Below, one piece after another: positions 1-6,257 of a DNA stretch of 6,729 bases. The position numbers and the translations under genes were made by a program. The notes under the pieces were generated by a model that was given only the letters and a program-made list of their open reading frames with translations, was not told the DNA's origin and did no database searches. The DNA lies in the NCBI GenBank assembly GCA_023254015.1, contig JALQYS010000145.1, positions 1 to 6,729 on the forward strand, given 5' to 3'. The stretch comes from Paracoccaceae bacterium. GTDB lineage: Bacteria; Pseudomonadota; Alphaproteobacteria; Rhodobacterales; Rhodobacteraceae. Numbering within the stretch: position 1 is the first letter of the stretch; each line of letters starts with the position of its first letter.

Positions 1-1
1 A

Positions 2-718
2 CTGACGCTGACCACCAACGGCAGCCAGCTTGCGAAATTCGCAGGCGAACTGGCCGATTGCGGGGTCAAGCGGATCAATGTCTCGCTCGACACTTTGGAC
101 CCCGCAAAATTCGCCGAAATCACCCGCTGGGGCCGCCTGCCCCAGGTGCTTGACGGCATCAAGGCCGCAAAAGCCGCCGGGATGAAGGTGAAAATCAACA
201 CCGTTGCCCTCAATGGCTTCAACGAGGACGAACTTTTCCCGCTGGTCGACTGGTGCGCGAGCGAAGGCCATGACCTGACCTTCATCGAGGTCATGCCGAT
301 GGGCGAGATGGGCGATATCCAGCGGCTGGACCAATACTGGAACCTCAAGGACCTGCGCGACCGGCTGGAAACCCGCTTCACGCTCACCGACCTTGCAGAA
401 CGCACCGGCGGCCCGGCCCGTTATGTCCGGCTGAACGAAACCGGGCAGAAGGTGGGCTTCATCACGCCCCTGACCCACAACTTCTGCGAAAGCTGCAACC
501 GCGTCAGGCTGACCTGCACCGGTGAACTCTACATGTGCCTCGGCCAAGAGGACATGGCCGACCTGCGTGCGCCACTGCGGGCCAGCCCCGATGATGCGCT
601 GCTGCACGACGCCATCCGCAGCGCGATCGCGCGCAAGCCCAAGGGCCATGATTTCGATTATTCGCGGCAAGGTGTGGCGGGCCAGATGTCGCGCCACATG
701 AGCCACACGGGCGGCTGA
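2..718 (+). CDS. moaA: MoaA, GTP 3',8-cyclase, 5'-truncated by window edge
   Basis: MoaA is the radical SAM enzyme that, with MoaC, turns GTP into cyclic pyranopterin monophosphate, the first step of molybdenum cofactor synthesis in the cytoplasm. The open frame enters from the left edge, so 238 residues are visible; about 90-100 residues, including the radical SAM CxxxCxxC cluster, are missing. Seen directly: the TTNG motif at visible residues 4-7, a conserved INVSLDTLD stretch at 25-33, and the C-terminal [4Fe-4S] ligands C162, C165 and C179 in the MoaA spacing Cx2Cx13C (FCESCNRVRLTC...MC). The GPARY stretch precedes these ligands, and the protein ends in the Gly-Gly tail that MoaA uses in catalysis. 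A TTG at 95 could be misread as a start, but coding clearly extends upstream of it. The gene is convergent with the LysM gene, three bases away. I see no frameshift. Confidence 0.96.
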   Translation: MTLTTNGSQLAKFAGELADCGVKRINVSLDTLDPAKFAEITRWGRLPQVLDGIKAAKAAGMKVKINTVALNGFNEDELFPLVDWCASEGHDLTFIEVMPMGEMGDIQRLDQYWNLKDLRDRLETRFTLTDLAERTGGPARYVRLNETGQKVGFITPLTHNFCESCNRVRLTCTGELYMCLGQEDMADLRAPLRASPDDALLHDAIRSAIARKPKGHDFDYSRQGVAGQMSRHMSHTGG

Positions 719-721
719 CCG

Positions 722-1552
722 TCACAGCCCCGCGCGGGCCGGGATAAGCAATTTGATCCCCGGCCGCAGGCTGTCGGGCGTATCCAGCACCTGGCGGTTG
801 GCCTTGAAGATGGTGCCAAACTGGTCGGCATCGCCATAGAACCGCAGCGCCAGCGCCCCAAGGGAATCGCCCGGCGCCACGACGTAAAGCAGATCCTCGC
901 CCTCAAGCTGCATCAAGGCCGTGCCGCTCTCGACCGTCGCCGAGGGGTCGGACAGATCCCCCTGACCCAACCCCTCACCCTGCACCGCCGACAGGATGGA
1001 GGCCAAGAGCACCGCCGTATCCACCTTGCCCTCGGCCGTGCGCAGGCCGGCGGGGGCCGTGATCGTGCCCTCCGCCACGGCCTGATTGACCATCGCATCA
1101 ATCGCGGCATCGCTCTGGCCCGCCGCCAGCGCCCGGGCGACCAGGGTTTCCAGCGTCGCCGGCGGGGAGGCAACCTCGGCCACACCCAGGTCGGCCAGCA
1201 CCGCCGCCGACATCCGGCGCAGCGCCTCTGCCTCGGCCGAAGGCGCAGGCCCGGGTGCCCCTTGCGCGGCCAGAAGATCGGCCAGAATCGCCGCCGTGGT
1301 CGTGGCAACCGTGGACTCTGCCACCCCGGGCTGTGGCAGGGGCGTCGGCAGGTGCCGGGCAAGTTCCGGCGCGCTGTCGGGGGGCAATTCGTCGGGGGTC
1401 ATGTCGGGAACCGCCGGACTGGCCTGCACGACCGGAACGGTCGCCTCTTGCTTTTGCCGCCCGCCCTGCCCCAAGAAATCCAACGGGTTCAGAAGGATCA
1501 GCAGCGCGCAAAGCGACACCAGGGCAACATAGCCCAACGCAATCCGAATCAT
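722..1552 (-). CDS. membrane-anchored LysM-domain protein
   Basis: This is a 276-residue protein predicted to be anchored in the inner membrane and to bind peptidoglycan in the periplasm. Residues 5-22 form one hydrophobic segment (ALGYVALVSLCALLILLN), read as an uncleaved signal anchor. Next comes a Pro/Ala-rich linker (about 35-80) and an Ala-rich, probably helical region (about 80-215) that I do not recognise. The C-terminus carries one LysM repeat (about 223-272), with YVVAPGDSLGALALRFYGD at its start and a closing LRPGIKLLIPA. LysM binds N-acetylglucosamine-containing glycans; no catalytic domain is visible. The ATG at 1552 is chosen because a near-perfect AAAGGAGG lies six bases upstream; the frame stays open to 1666, but that part overlaps the end of the rhodanese-like gene. 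The 38-base gap to that gene suggests co-transcription. Family assignment is firm; the cellular role is unknown. Confidence 0.88.
   Translation of the reverse strand: MIRIALGYVALVSLCALLILLNPLDFLGQGGRQKQEATVPVVQASPAVPDMTPDELPPDSAPELARHLPTPLPQPGVAESTVATTTAAILADLLAAQGAPGPAPSAEAEALRRMSAAVLADLGVAEVASPPATLETLVARALAAGQSDAAIDAMVNQAVAEGTITAPAGLRTAEGKVDTAVLLASILSAVQGEGLGQGDLSDPSATVESGTALMQLEGEDLLYVVAPGDSLGALALRFYGDADQFGTIFKANRQVLDTPDSLRPGIKLLIPARAGL
737..765. terminator. possible hairpin at the moaA / LysM convergence
   Basis: GGCCGGGAT (737-745) and ATCCCCGGCC (756-765) are complementary apart from one bulged C, with a 10-base loop. A 10-base palindrome, CCCGCGCGGG, lies just before it at 729-738. 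The hairpin begins 18 bases after the moaA stop but lies inside the last codons of the opposing LysM gene. It is the only obvious place for moaA transcription to end, because the two stop codons are three bases apart. No T-run follows on the plus strand, so it does not match an intrinsic terminator well and may simply be GC-rich coding sequence. Confidence 0.25.
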
Positions 1553-1558
1553 TCCAAA

Positions 1559-1566
1559 CCTCCTTT
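1559..1566 (-). promoter_or_regulatory. ribosome binding site of the LysM gene
   Basis: AAAGGAGG on the minus strand sits six bases before the ATG at 1552. It decides that start over the upstream in-frame ATG at 1666, which would place the N-terminus inside the neighbouring gene. Confidence 0.8.
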
Positions 1567-1590
1567 CATCCCCAATATCCCGACCCAGGC

Positions 1591-2214
1591 TCAATGCGCC
1601 CCGGTCTGGCCCGACACCGTCAGACCAAAGTCCTGCCATTCCTGCAGGCCACCTCTGAAATACCAAAGCCGATCAGCCGGATAGCCGACCGCCAGCAGCG
1701 CGCGCACCCCCTCTGCCGCCTCGGCATGAAGCGGACCCGCGCCATGGATCACCAGTCCCGCCGCTGCGGCAAAGTCAACACCACCGGCGGTCTCGGCCGC
1801 GCCGAGCGCCCGCAGGATATCGCGCCGCGCCGGGTTTTCCGCAGACAGCGTCACCGCCGGCATGTTGATGGCGCCGGGCAGATGGGCCGCCGCGAACTCT
1901 TCCGGCAGGCGCAGATCAAGCAGATGGCCCCGGCCTTCGGCCACATCGGACTGAAGAAACCCGATCACCTCCAGCGCCCCGACGGTCTTGACCCCCGGGG
2001 CGGCCTCGATCGGCTGCGGACAATGCGGCGGGCAGGACGGCAGATTGCCCGACGGCACCGGCAGGGCATCAGGGCTGCGGGCGATCACCACCTCTTGCCC
2101 CTTCAGCGCAAGGCGCAGATCGGGAAGGTCGGGCGTGATGCGCCATTCCTGCGCCAAGGCGGGCGCCACCATCAGCACCAGAGCCGCCGCTGCCTGCGCC
2201 GCGCTGTGCCGCAT
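1591..2214 (-). CDS. secreted rhodanese-like protein lacking the catalytic Cys
   Basis: This 207-residue protein begins with a signal peptide (hydrophobic AAAALVLMVAPALA at 8-21, likely cleavage after ALA), so it should be periplasmic. A short N-terminal region contains two cysteines in CPPHC (61-65). The rhodanese fold follows: LLDLRLPEEFAAAHLPGAIN (98-117) is the usual D-x-R/EF/H-PGA-N block, and WYFRGGLQEWQDFGL (184-198) is the usual closing GG-x-x-W block. In active rhodaneses the loop reads roughly CxxGxRS; here the aligned stretch is IHGAGPLHAEAA (156-167), with His157 where the persulfide Cys should be. Ordinary thiosulfate sulfurtransferase activity is therefore unlikely. It may act as a binding module or use the CPPHC pair in redox or metal chemistry; that is inference. 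The ATG at 2214 is supported by AGGGGAGG and by the signal peptide. It sits 38 bases upstream of the LysM gene. Confidence 0.85.
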   Translation of the reverse strand: MRHSAAQAAAALVLMVAPALAQEWRITPDLPDLRLALKGQEVVIARSPDALPVPSGNLPSCPPHCPQPIEAAPGVKTVGALEVIGFLQSDVAEGRGHLLDLRLPEEFAAAHLPGAINMPAVTLSAENPARRDILRALGAAETAGGVDFAAAAGLVIHGAGPLHAEAAEGVRALLAVGYPADRLWYFRGGLQEWQDFGLTVSGQTGAH

Positions 2215-2218
2215 GTGG

Positions 2219-2226
2219 CCTCCCCT
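2219..2226 (-). promoter_or_regulatory. ribosome binding site of the rhodanese-like gene
   Basis: AGGGGAGG on the minus strand lies four bases before the ATG at 2214. It sets the start at the signal peptide rather than at the in-frame ATG at 2313, which would add 33 residues that look like translated leader sequence. Confidence 0.7.
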
Positions 2227-2307
2227 GAACCTGACACCTTGTTTTCCACACCCCGACCAACCCCTTGTGGGATCAGGCCGGGCTTTCGCAAGATGTGCCA
2301 GAATCCC

Positions 2308-2340
2308 CGCCAAGGGTCAATTTGCCTTTTTCCCTTGGCG
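2308..2340. repeat. perfect 9-bp inverted repeat between the M20D and rhodanese-like genes
   Basis: CGCCAAGGG (2308-2316) and CCCTTGGCG (2332-2340) are exact reverse complements separated by a 15-base A/T-rich spacer. They lie in the 153-base gap (2215-2367) between the amidohydrolase stop and the rhodanese-like start. On the minus strand TTGACC (2320-2315) overlaps the inner edge of one arm and could be a -35 element, but no good -10 box lies 16-19 bases on. No T-run follows either arm, so an intrinsic terminator is not well supported. A second weak pairing, CAGGTTT (2345-2351) with AAACCCTG (2360-2367), sits right after the amidohydrolase stop. The repeat could be a dimeric-regulator operator or a 3' mRNA hairpin. 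Confidence 0.5.
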
Positions 2341-2367
2341 TTCGCAGGTTTGCGGGGAAAAACCCTG

Positions 2368-3534
2368 TCAGGCCGCCGGCATCCGCGCCTCGACCATGCC
2401 GGCATACCAGCTGGAGCCGAAAGGAATCGCGCTGTCGTCAAAGTTGTAGGCGGGGTGATGCACCATGGCCGTGTCGCCATTGCCCATGAAGATATAGGCC
2501 CCGGGCCGTTCCAGCAGCATGAAGCTGAAATCCTCGGCCCCCATCAGCGGCGGCGTATCGGCATCAACCTTGCCCGAGACCGCCCGGGCCACCTCGACGG
2601 CGAATTCGGTGTTTTCCGGCGTGTTCACCGTCACCGGATAGCCGCGCTGGTAAACCACTTCGGCCTTGGCGCCCAAGGCCAACGCCGTGCCCTCGGCAAT
2701 CTCCTTGATCCGGCGTTCGACGTAATCCTGCACGGCGAAATCCATCGTCCGCACCGTGCCCCGCATCTTGACGACCTGCGGAATGACGTTGTGGGCGGTG
2801 CTGTCGGTGGCCACGGTGCAGACCGAGACGACCACCTGTTTCATCGGGTCCACCCCGCGGCTTGCGATGGTCTGCAGCGCCACGATGATATGGGCGGCGA
2901 CAACGGTGGTGTCGATGCATTCATGCGGTTTGGCGGCATGGCCGCCCTTGCCGGTGACCGTGATCTCGATCTGGTCGGCCGAGGCCATGATCGCGCCGGG
3001 GCGGATGGCAAAGGTGCCGACGGGAATGCCCGGCATGTTGTGCATGCCATAGACTTCCTGAATGCCCCAACGGTCCATCATGCCATCGGCGCACATCTCG
3101 CGCCCGCCGCCGCCACCCTCTTCGGCCGGCTGAAAGATCATTACCGCGGTGCCGTCGAAATTGCGGGTCTCGGCCAGATATTTGGCAGCGCCCATCAGCA
3201 TGGTCGTGTGGCCGTCATGGCCGCAGGCATGCATTTTGCCGGGCACCTTCGAGGCATAGTCGACCCCGGTCTGTTCGATGATCGGCAGGGCGTCCATGTC
3301 GGCGCGCAGGCCGATCACCCGGCCCTGGGTATCGGTCTTGCCCTTGATGACCGCCACAACGCCGGTGCGGCCGATCCCCTCGACCACCTCATCACAGCCT
3401 ATTTCGCGGCAAAAAGCGGCCACCTTGGCCGCGGTGCGGTGGACGTCGAACAACAGTTCGGGGTTCTCATGGAAATCACGGCGGATCGCGGTGAGTTCGG
3501 GCAGCATCTCGGCAAAGCGGTTCTTGACGGCCAT
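2368..3534 (-). CDS. M20D-family metal-dependent amidohydrolase (hippurate / N-acyl-amino-acid hydrolase type)
   Basis: A full-length 388-residue cytoplasmic enzyme of the M20D amidohydrolase family, which cleaves N-acyl amino acids (hippurate, N-acetyl or auxin-amino-acid conjugates) with a two-metal site. Motifs seen in order: ADMDALP (79-84), MHACGHDGHTT (101-111) with Cys104 and His106 as expected metal ligands, QPAEEGGGGG (135-144) with the Glu138/Glu139 catalytic and metal pair, and MHN with His165. The dimerisation-domain motif TGKGGHAAKPH follows (194-204), then MGAEDF (331-336) and VHHPAYNFDD (358-367), whose His359 is the last expected ligand. All key residues are present, so it should be active; the acyl group and amino acid cannot be read from sequence. 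The ATG at 3534 is preceded by AAAGGAGA at seven bases; the longer frame to 3612 lacks such a site. It follows the Hsp70-like gene by 81 bases. Confidence 0.93.
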   Translation of the reverse strand: MAVKNRFAEMLPELTAIRRDFHENPELLFDVHRTAAKVAAFCREIGCDEVVEGIGRTGVVAVIKGKTDTQGRVIGLRADMDALPIIEQTGVDYASKVPGKMHACGHDGHTTMLMGAAKYLAETRNFDGTAVMIFQPAEEGGGGGREMCADGMMDRWGIQEVYGMHNMPGIPVGTFAIRPGAIMASADQIEITVTGKGGHAAKPHECIDTTVVAAHIIVALQTIASRGVDPMKQVVVSVCTVATDSTAHNVIPQVVKMRGTVRTMDFAVQDYVERRIKEIAEGTALALGAKAEVVYQRGYPVTVNTPENTEFAVEVARAVSGKVDADTPPLMGAEDFSFMLLERPGAYIFMGNGDTAMVHHPAYNFDDSAIPFGSSWYAGMVEARMPAA

Positions 3535-3541
3535 CGGCGGG

Positions 3542-3549
3542 TCTCCTTT
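3542..3549 (-). promoter_or_regulatory. ribosome binding site of the M20D amidohydrolase gene
   Basis: AAAGGAGA on the minus strand lies seven bases before the ATG at 3534. It favours that start over the upstream in-frame start at 3612, which would lengthen the protein by 26 residues with no family resemblance. Confidence 0.75.
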
Positions 3550-3615
3550 GACGCCAAGCTTCCGCCAATCGCCCGCTCGCTGCAAGCCCCGCCTCCCGGA
3601 CGATTTGACCAAACC

Positions 3616-4860
3616 TCAGGCGAAACGCCGTCGCGCCTCAAGTGCAAGGCCCGCCCCGACCGAGCCGAGCATGTCGCCCGTGGCAATCGCCACCCCGGGC
3701 AACAGCCCCGCCACCATCGCCCGGAGCGCCGGCAGGTCCGAAGAGCCGCCTGTCAAAAAGACCGTGCCCGGCTGTCGGGTTCCCGCCTGCGCCAGAACCT
3801 CGTCCATCAGGGCCGCAATCCGCGCCAGCGCGGGCTGCAGCACCGCCTCGAACCGCGCCCGCGCGGCCATCGGGTTCGGCCCGCCGCAGATCGGCGTCAG
3901 CATCAGCCGCGCCGCCTCGGCCCCCGAGAGCGCGATCTTCGCCGCCTCCACCTCCATCGCCAGCGCATGACCCGCGCGGGTCTCGACCACGCGCACCAGC
4001 CGTTCCACCAGATCGGGCCGGTCGGCATCGGGCAAAAGGCTCCGCACCTCAGCAACCTTCCGCGGAGCATACAGGCTGTTGATGCGGTGCCAGGTGGCCA
4101 GATCCAGGAAATAATGGTTCGGGATCAGCGTCTTGCCCGCCAAAAGCGTGCTGCCATGGCCCAGATGCGGCATCACCTCGGCCAGGGACAGGCTGCGGTC
4201 AAAATCCGTGCCGCCCAGCCGGATGCCGCCATTGCCCAGAATGTCGGCGCTACGATCGGCCGCCCGCGCCCGCTCGGGCGAGACGCGCACCAGCGACACA
4301 TCCGAAGTGCCGCCGCCGATGTCGACGATCAGCACCAGCTCTTCCGCCGCGATCCCCTCTTCATAGCGCAGGGCCGCCGCGATGGGTTCGAACTGAAAGG
4401 CAATCTCGGTGAACCCGACAGCGCGGGCGATCGCGGCCAGCGCCGCTTCGGCCGCCGCATCCGCCGCAGGGTCATCATCGACGAAATGCACGGGGCGGCC
4501 CAGAACAACCTTGGTCACCCCCGTGGCCTGCGCGTCAAGACAGGCGCGCAAATGCCCGATAAAGCGGGACAAAACCTCACGGAAGGTCACGCCCCGCCCG
4601 CCAATCGCCGTGCGTTCGTCAATCAGCCCAAGCCCCAGCGTCGATTTCAGACCGCGCATCAGCCGGCCCTCTTCGCCCTCGACATAATCGGCAATCGCCG
4701 CCCGGCCAAAGGACAAGGCCCCGTCCTCGGGCCAGAACACCGCCGAGGGCAGCGTCAGATGCCCGCCCTCCAGCGCGATCAACCGCGCCGGGCCAGTCGG
4801 CCCCGCCAGCGACACGGTGGAGTTCGACGTGCCGAAATCGATGCCGCAAAACGCTGTCAT
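3616..4860 (-). CDS. yegD: YegD-like Hsp70-family ATPase (nucleotide-binding domain only)
   Basis: This 414-residue protein has the actin/Hsp70 ATPase fold. Visible motifs are phosphate-1 GIDFGTSNSTVSL (6-18), phosphate-2 VDIGGGTSDVSL (179-190), LGGTDFD (215-221) and the adenosine motif VFLTGGSSDLPALR (367-380), with a closing GSVGAGLALEA. Length and layout match E. coli YegD (about 450 residues) rather than DnaK (about 640). There is no substrate-binding domain, so it is probably not a classical folding chaperone; its target is unknown. The ATG at 4860 is chosen because MTAFCGIDFG is the normal N-terminus. Only a weak CAGG lies upstream. A TTG at 4920 is also in frame and overlaps the preceding stop codon as TTGA; it would add 20 residues without resemblance to the family. 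A five-base-pair GCCCG/CGGGC hairpin (4890-4902) lies in the 56-base gap to the FAD gene. Same strand and spacing suggest the same transcript. Confidence 0.9.
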   Translation of the reverse strand: MTAFCGIDFGTSNSTVSLAGPTGPARLIALEGGHLTLPSAVFWPEDGALSFGRAAIADYVEGEEGRLMRGLKSTLGLGLIDERTAIGGRGVTFREVLSRFIGHLRACLDAQATGVTKVVLGRPVHFVDDDPAADAAAEAALAAIARAVGFTEIAFQFEPIAAALRYEEGIAAEELVLIVDIGGGTSDVSLVRVSPERARAADRSADILGNGGIRLGGTDFDRSLSLAEVMPHLGHGSTLLAGKTLIPNHYFLDLATWHRINSLYAPRKVAEVRSLLPDADRPDLVERLVRVVETRAGHALAMEVEAAKIALSGAEAARLMLTPICGGPNPMAARARFEAVLQPALARIAALMDEVLAQAGTRQPGTVFLTGGSSDLPALRAMVAGLLPGVAIATGDMLGSVGAGLALEARRRFA

Positions 4861-4916
4861 GAACCTGTCCGATGGGGCCTGCGAAGAGTGCCCGGAACGG
4901 GCTCGATGAGCCTTTG

Positions 4917-6257
4917 TCAAAGCCCCTTGGCAACGTCAAGCTTCGATCCGTCGGCAAAGCGGCCCAGCCGAAAGCGCGACAGGTCATGCCCGACCGGCCG
5001 CCCCCGCACCAGATCGGCCACCACCCGACCGAGCCCCGGCCCGATACCAAAGCCATGGCCCGACAGGCCCGTGGCGATCACCAGCCCGGGCAAGGGCGCG
5101 CGGTCGATCACCGGCACGACATCGGGCATGGTGTCGATCATCCCCGCCCAGGCCGATCTGATCCTTGGCCGCCCGATGCCCGGCAGGGCCGCCGCGAAAT
5201 GGTCGCAGGTCTGCGACAGCGTGGCCATGTTGGGCGCGGGGTTCAGGATGCGCAGGCGTTCGAAGGGGCTAGGCTCGTCGCCCTGCCAGCGCCGCTTCGT
5301 CCTCCAGCCATCGGGGAACCCTGTCGGCGAAACCGGGCGGAAGGTGGTCTTTTTCCAATCGTTTTTCAGGGTCGGGACATATTTGAACAGGTGCCGAAAG
5401 GCATCCGGCCCGATGAAGAAGTCATGATGCTGCCCCGGCGCGATGGTATAGCCGCCATCCTGCCGGCGCCGGAAGGCAAAGTTCTCGTCCGCCACATTGC
5501 CGGCAAAGACCTCGGGCAGGACTTCGGTCTGGGCGACCGAGGCAAGGACGGACAGCTGCGGGATATCAACCCCTTCGGCGCGCAGGAACAGGGACGACCA
5601 GGCGCCCCCCGCCACCACCACCTGCTCGCAGGCGATGCGGCCCCGTTCGGTGAAAACCCCCGTCACCCGGCCCCCGGCCACATCCAGCCGACGCACGGCG
5701 CAACCTTCGACAATCACCGCGCCGCGCGCCTGCGCGCCTTCGGCCAGCATCGGCACCGCCACCCAAGGTTCGGCCCGCGCGTCCGACGGCGTCAGCATGC
5801 CCCCGACCCAAGGCGCAGCATGGCCGGGGATGCGCGCCCTGATCTGGTCGGGCGTCAGCATCACCGTGTCCAGCTGATGCCGTTGCGCATGCTTGCGCCA
5901 ATCCTCGAACCCCGCCATTTCGGCCTCGGTCAGGGCGGTATACATCACCCCTTCCTGCCGAAAGCCAAGCCGCTCGCCATAGTCGCGCGACAATCCCTGC
6001 CACAGCCGCAGGGATTCGATCATGATCGGCAATTCGCCCGGATCACGGCCCTGCTGGCGGATCCAGCCCCAGTTCCGGCTGGACTGTTCTCCCGCGATCC
6101 GGCCCTTTTCGCACAGCACAACCCGCACCCCGGCCTCGGCCAGATACCAGGCGGTCATCACCCCCATTATGCCGCCGCCGATGACGACCACTTCGCAAGC
6201 CTTTGGCAGGGCGTCAGAAAAGCGGATCGGCGTCGCCTCGGAGATCGGAAATGTCAT
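4917..6257 (-). CDS. DAO-family FAD-dependent amine / D-amino-acid oxidoreductase
   Basis: A full-length 446-residue flavoprotein of the DAO fold (D-amino-acid dehydrogenase, sarcosine or glycine oxidase relatives), expected to oxidise the C-N bond of an amino acid or secondary amine. The N-terminal Rossmann motif is VVVIGGGIMG (23-32), with Glu50 ending the second strand. SSRNWGWIRQQGRDP (59-73) looks like the isoalloxazine/substrate-side loop of one DAO subgroup. VVVAGGAWSSL (213-223) is the second FAD contact, and IATGLSGHGFGIGPGLG (394-410) is the C-terminal FAD-binding block typical of the family. No transmembrane segment or signal peptide is seen. The ATG at 6257 is preferred because it forms ATGA with the stop of the upstream ArgE-like gene; an ATG at 6263 would give two more residues. 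There is no clear Shine-Dalgarno, which fits translational coupling. The substrate cannot be told from sequence. Confidence 0.93.
   Translation of the reverse strand: MTFPISEATPIRFSDALPKACEVVVIGGGIMGVMTAWYLAEAGVRVVLCEKGRIAGEQSSRNWGWIRQQGRDPGELPIMIESLRLWQGLSRDYGERLGFRQEGVMYTALTEAEMAGFEDWRKHAQRHQLDTVMLTPDQIRARIPGHAAPWVGGMLTPSDARAEPWVAVPMLAEGAQARGAVIVEGCAVRRLDVAGGRVTGVFTERGRIACEQVVVAGGAWSSLFLRAEGVDIPQLSVLASVAQTEVLPEVFAGNVADENFAFRRRQDGGYTIAPGQHHDFFIGPDAFRHLFKYVPTLKNDWKKTTFRPVSPTGFPDGWRTKRRWQGDEPSPFERLRILNPAPNMATLSQTCDHFAAALPGIGRPRIRSAWAGMIDTMPDVVPVIDRAPLPGLVIATGLSGHGFGIGPGLGRVVADLVRGRPVGHDLSRFRLGRFADGSKLDVAKGL
6254..6257 (-). promoter_or_regulatory. ATGA stop/start overlap (translational coupling)
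   Basis: On the minus strand the four bases ATGA hold the start of the FAD oxidoreductase gene and the TGA stop of the ArgE-like gene. No AGGAG lies at a useful distance upstream, so the FAD gene probably depends on ribosomes finishing the deacetylase. Confidence 0.75.

Noticed and set aside
1553..1666. N-terminal extension of the LysM protein to an ATG at 1666
   Set aside because: The extension overlaps the rhodanese-like gene, is hydrophilic ahead of the signal anchor, and ignores the strong AAAGGAGG next to the ATG at 1552.
4890..4902. A short GCCCG/CGGGC hairpin between the FAD and Hsp70-like genes
   Set aside because: Five base pairs with a three-base loop and no T-run is too weak for a terminator call in GC-rich DNA.
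4915..4920. A consensus TTGACA on the minus strand at the end of the FAD gene, a possible -35 for the Hsp70-like gene
   Set aside because: Seventeen bases further on the sequence is TTCCGG, and no TATAAT-like box is found at nearby spacings. The hexamer is also explained as the last codons and stop of the FAD gene.
1255..5427. A plus-strand open frame of about 1390 codons running antisense through the LysM, rhodanese-like, amidohydrolase, Hsp70-like and part of the FAD genes
   Set aside because: The rhodanese-like, amidohydrolase and Hsp70-like genes all share one codon register, so this frame reads the exact reverse complement of their codons. A stop would need TTA, CTA or TCA on the sense strand, and these are very rare in such a high-GC genome. 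The translation is Arg/Gly/His/Gln-rich with no domain.
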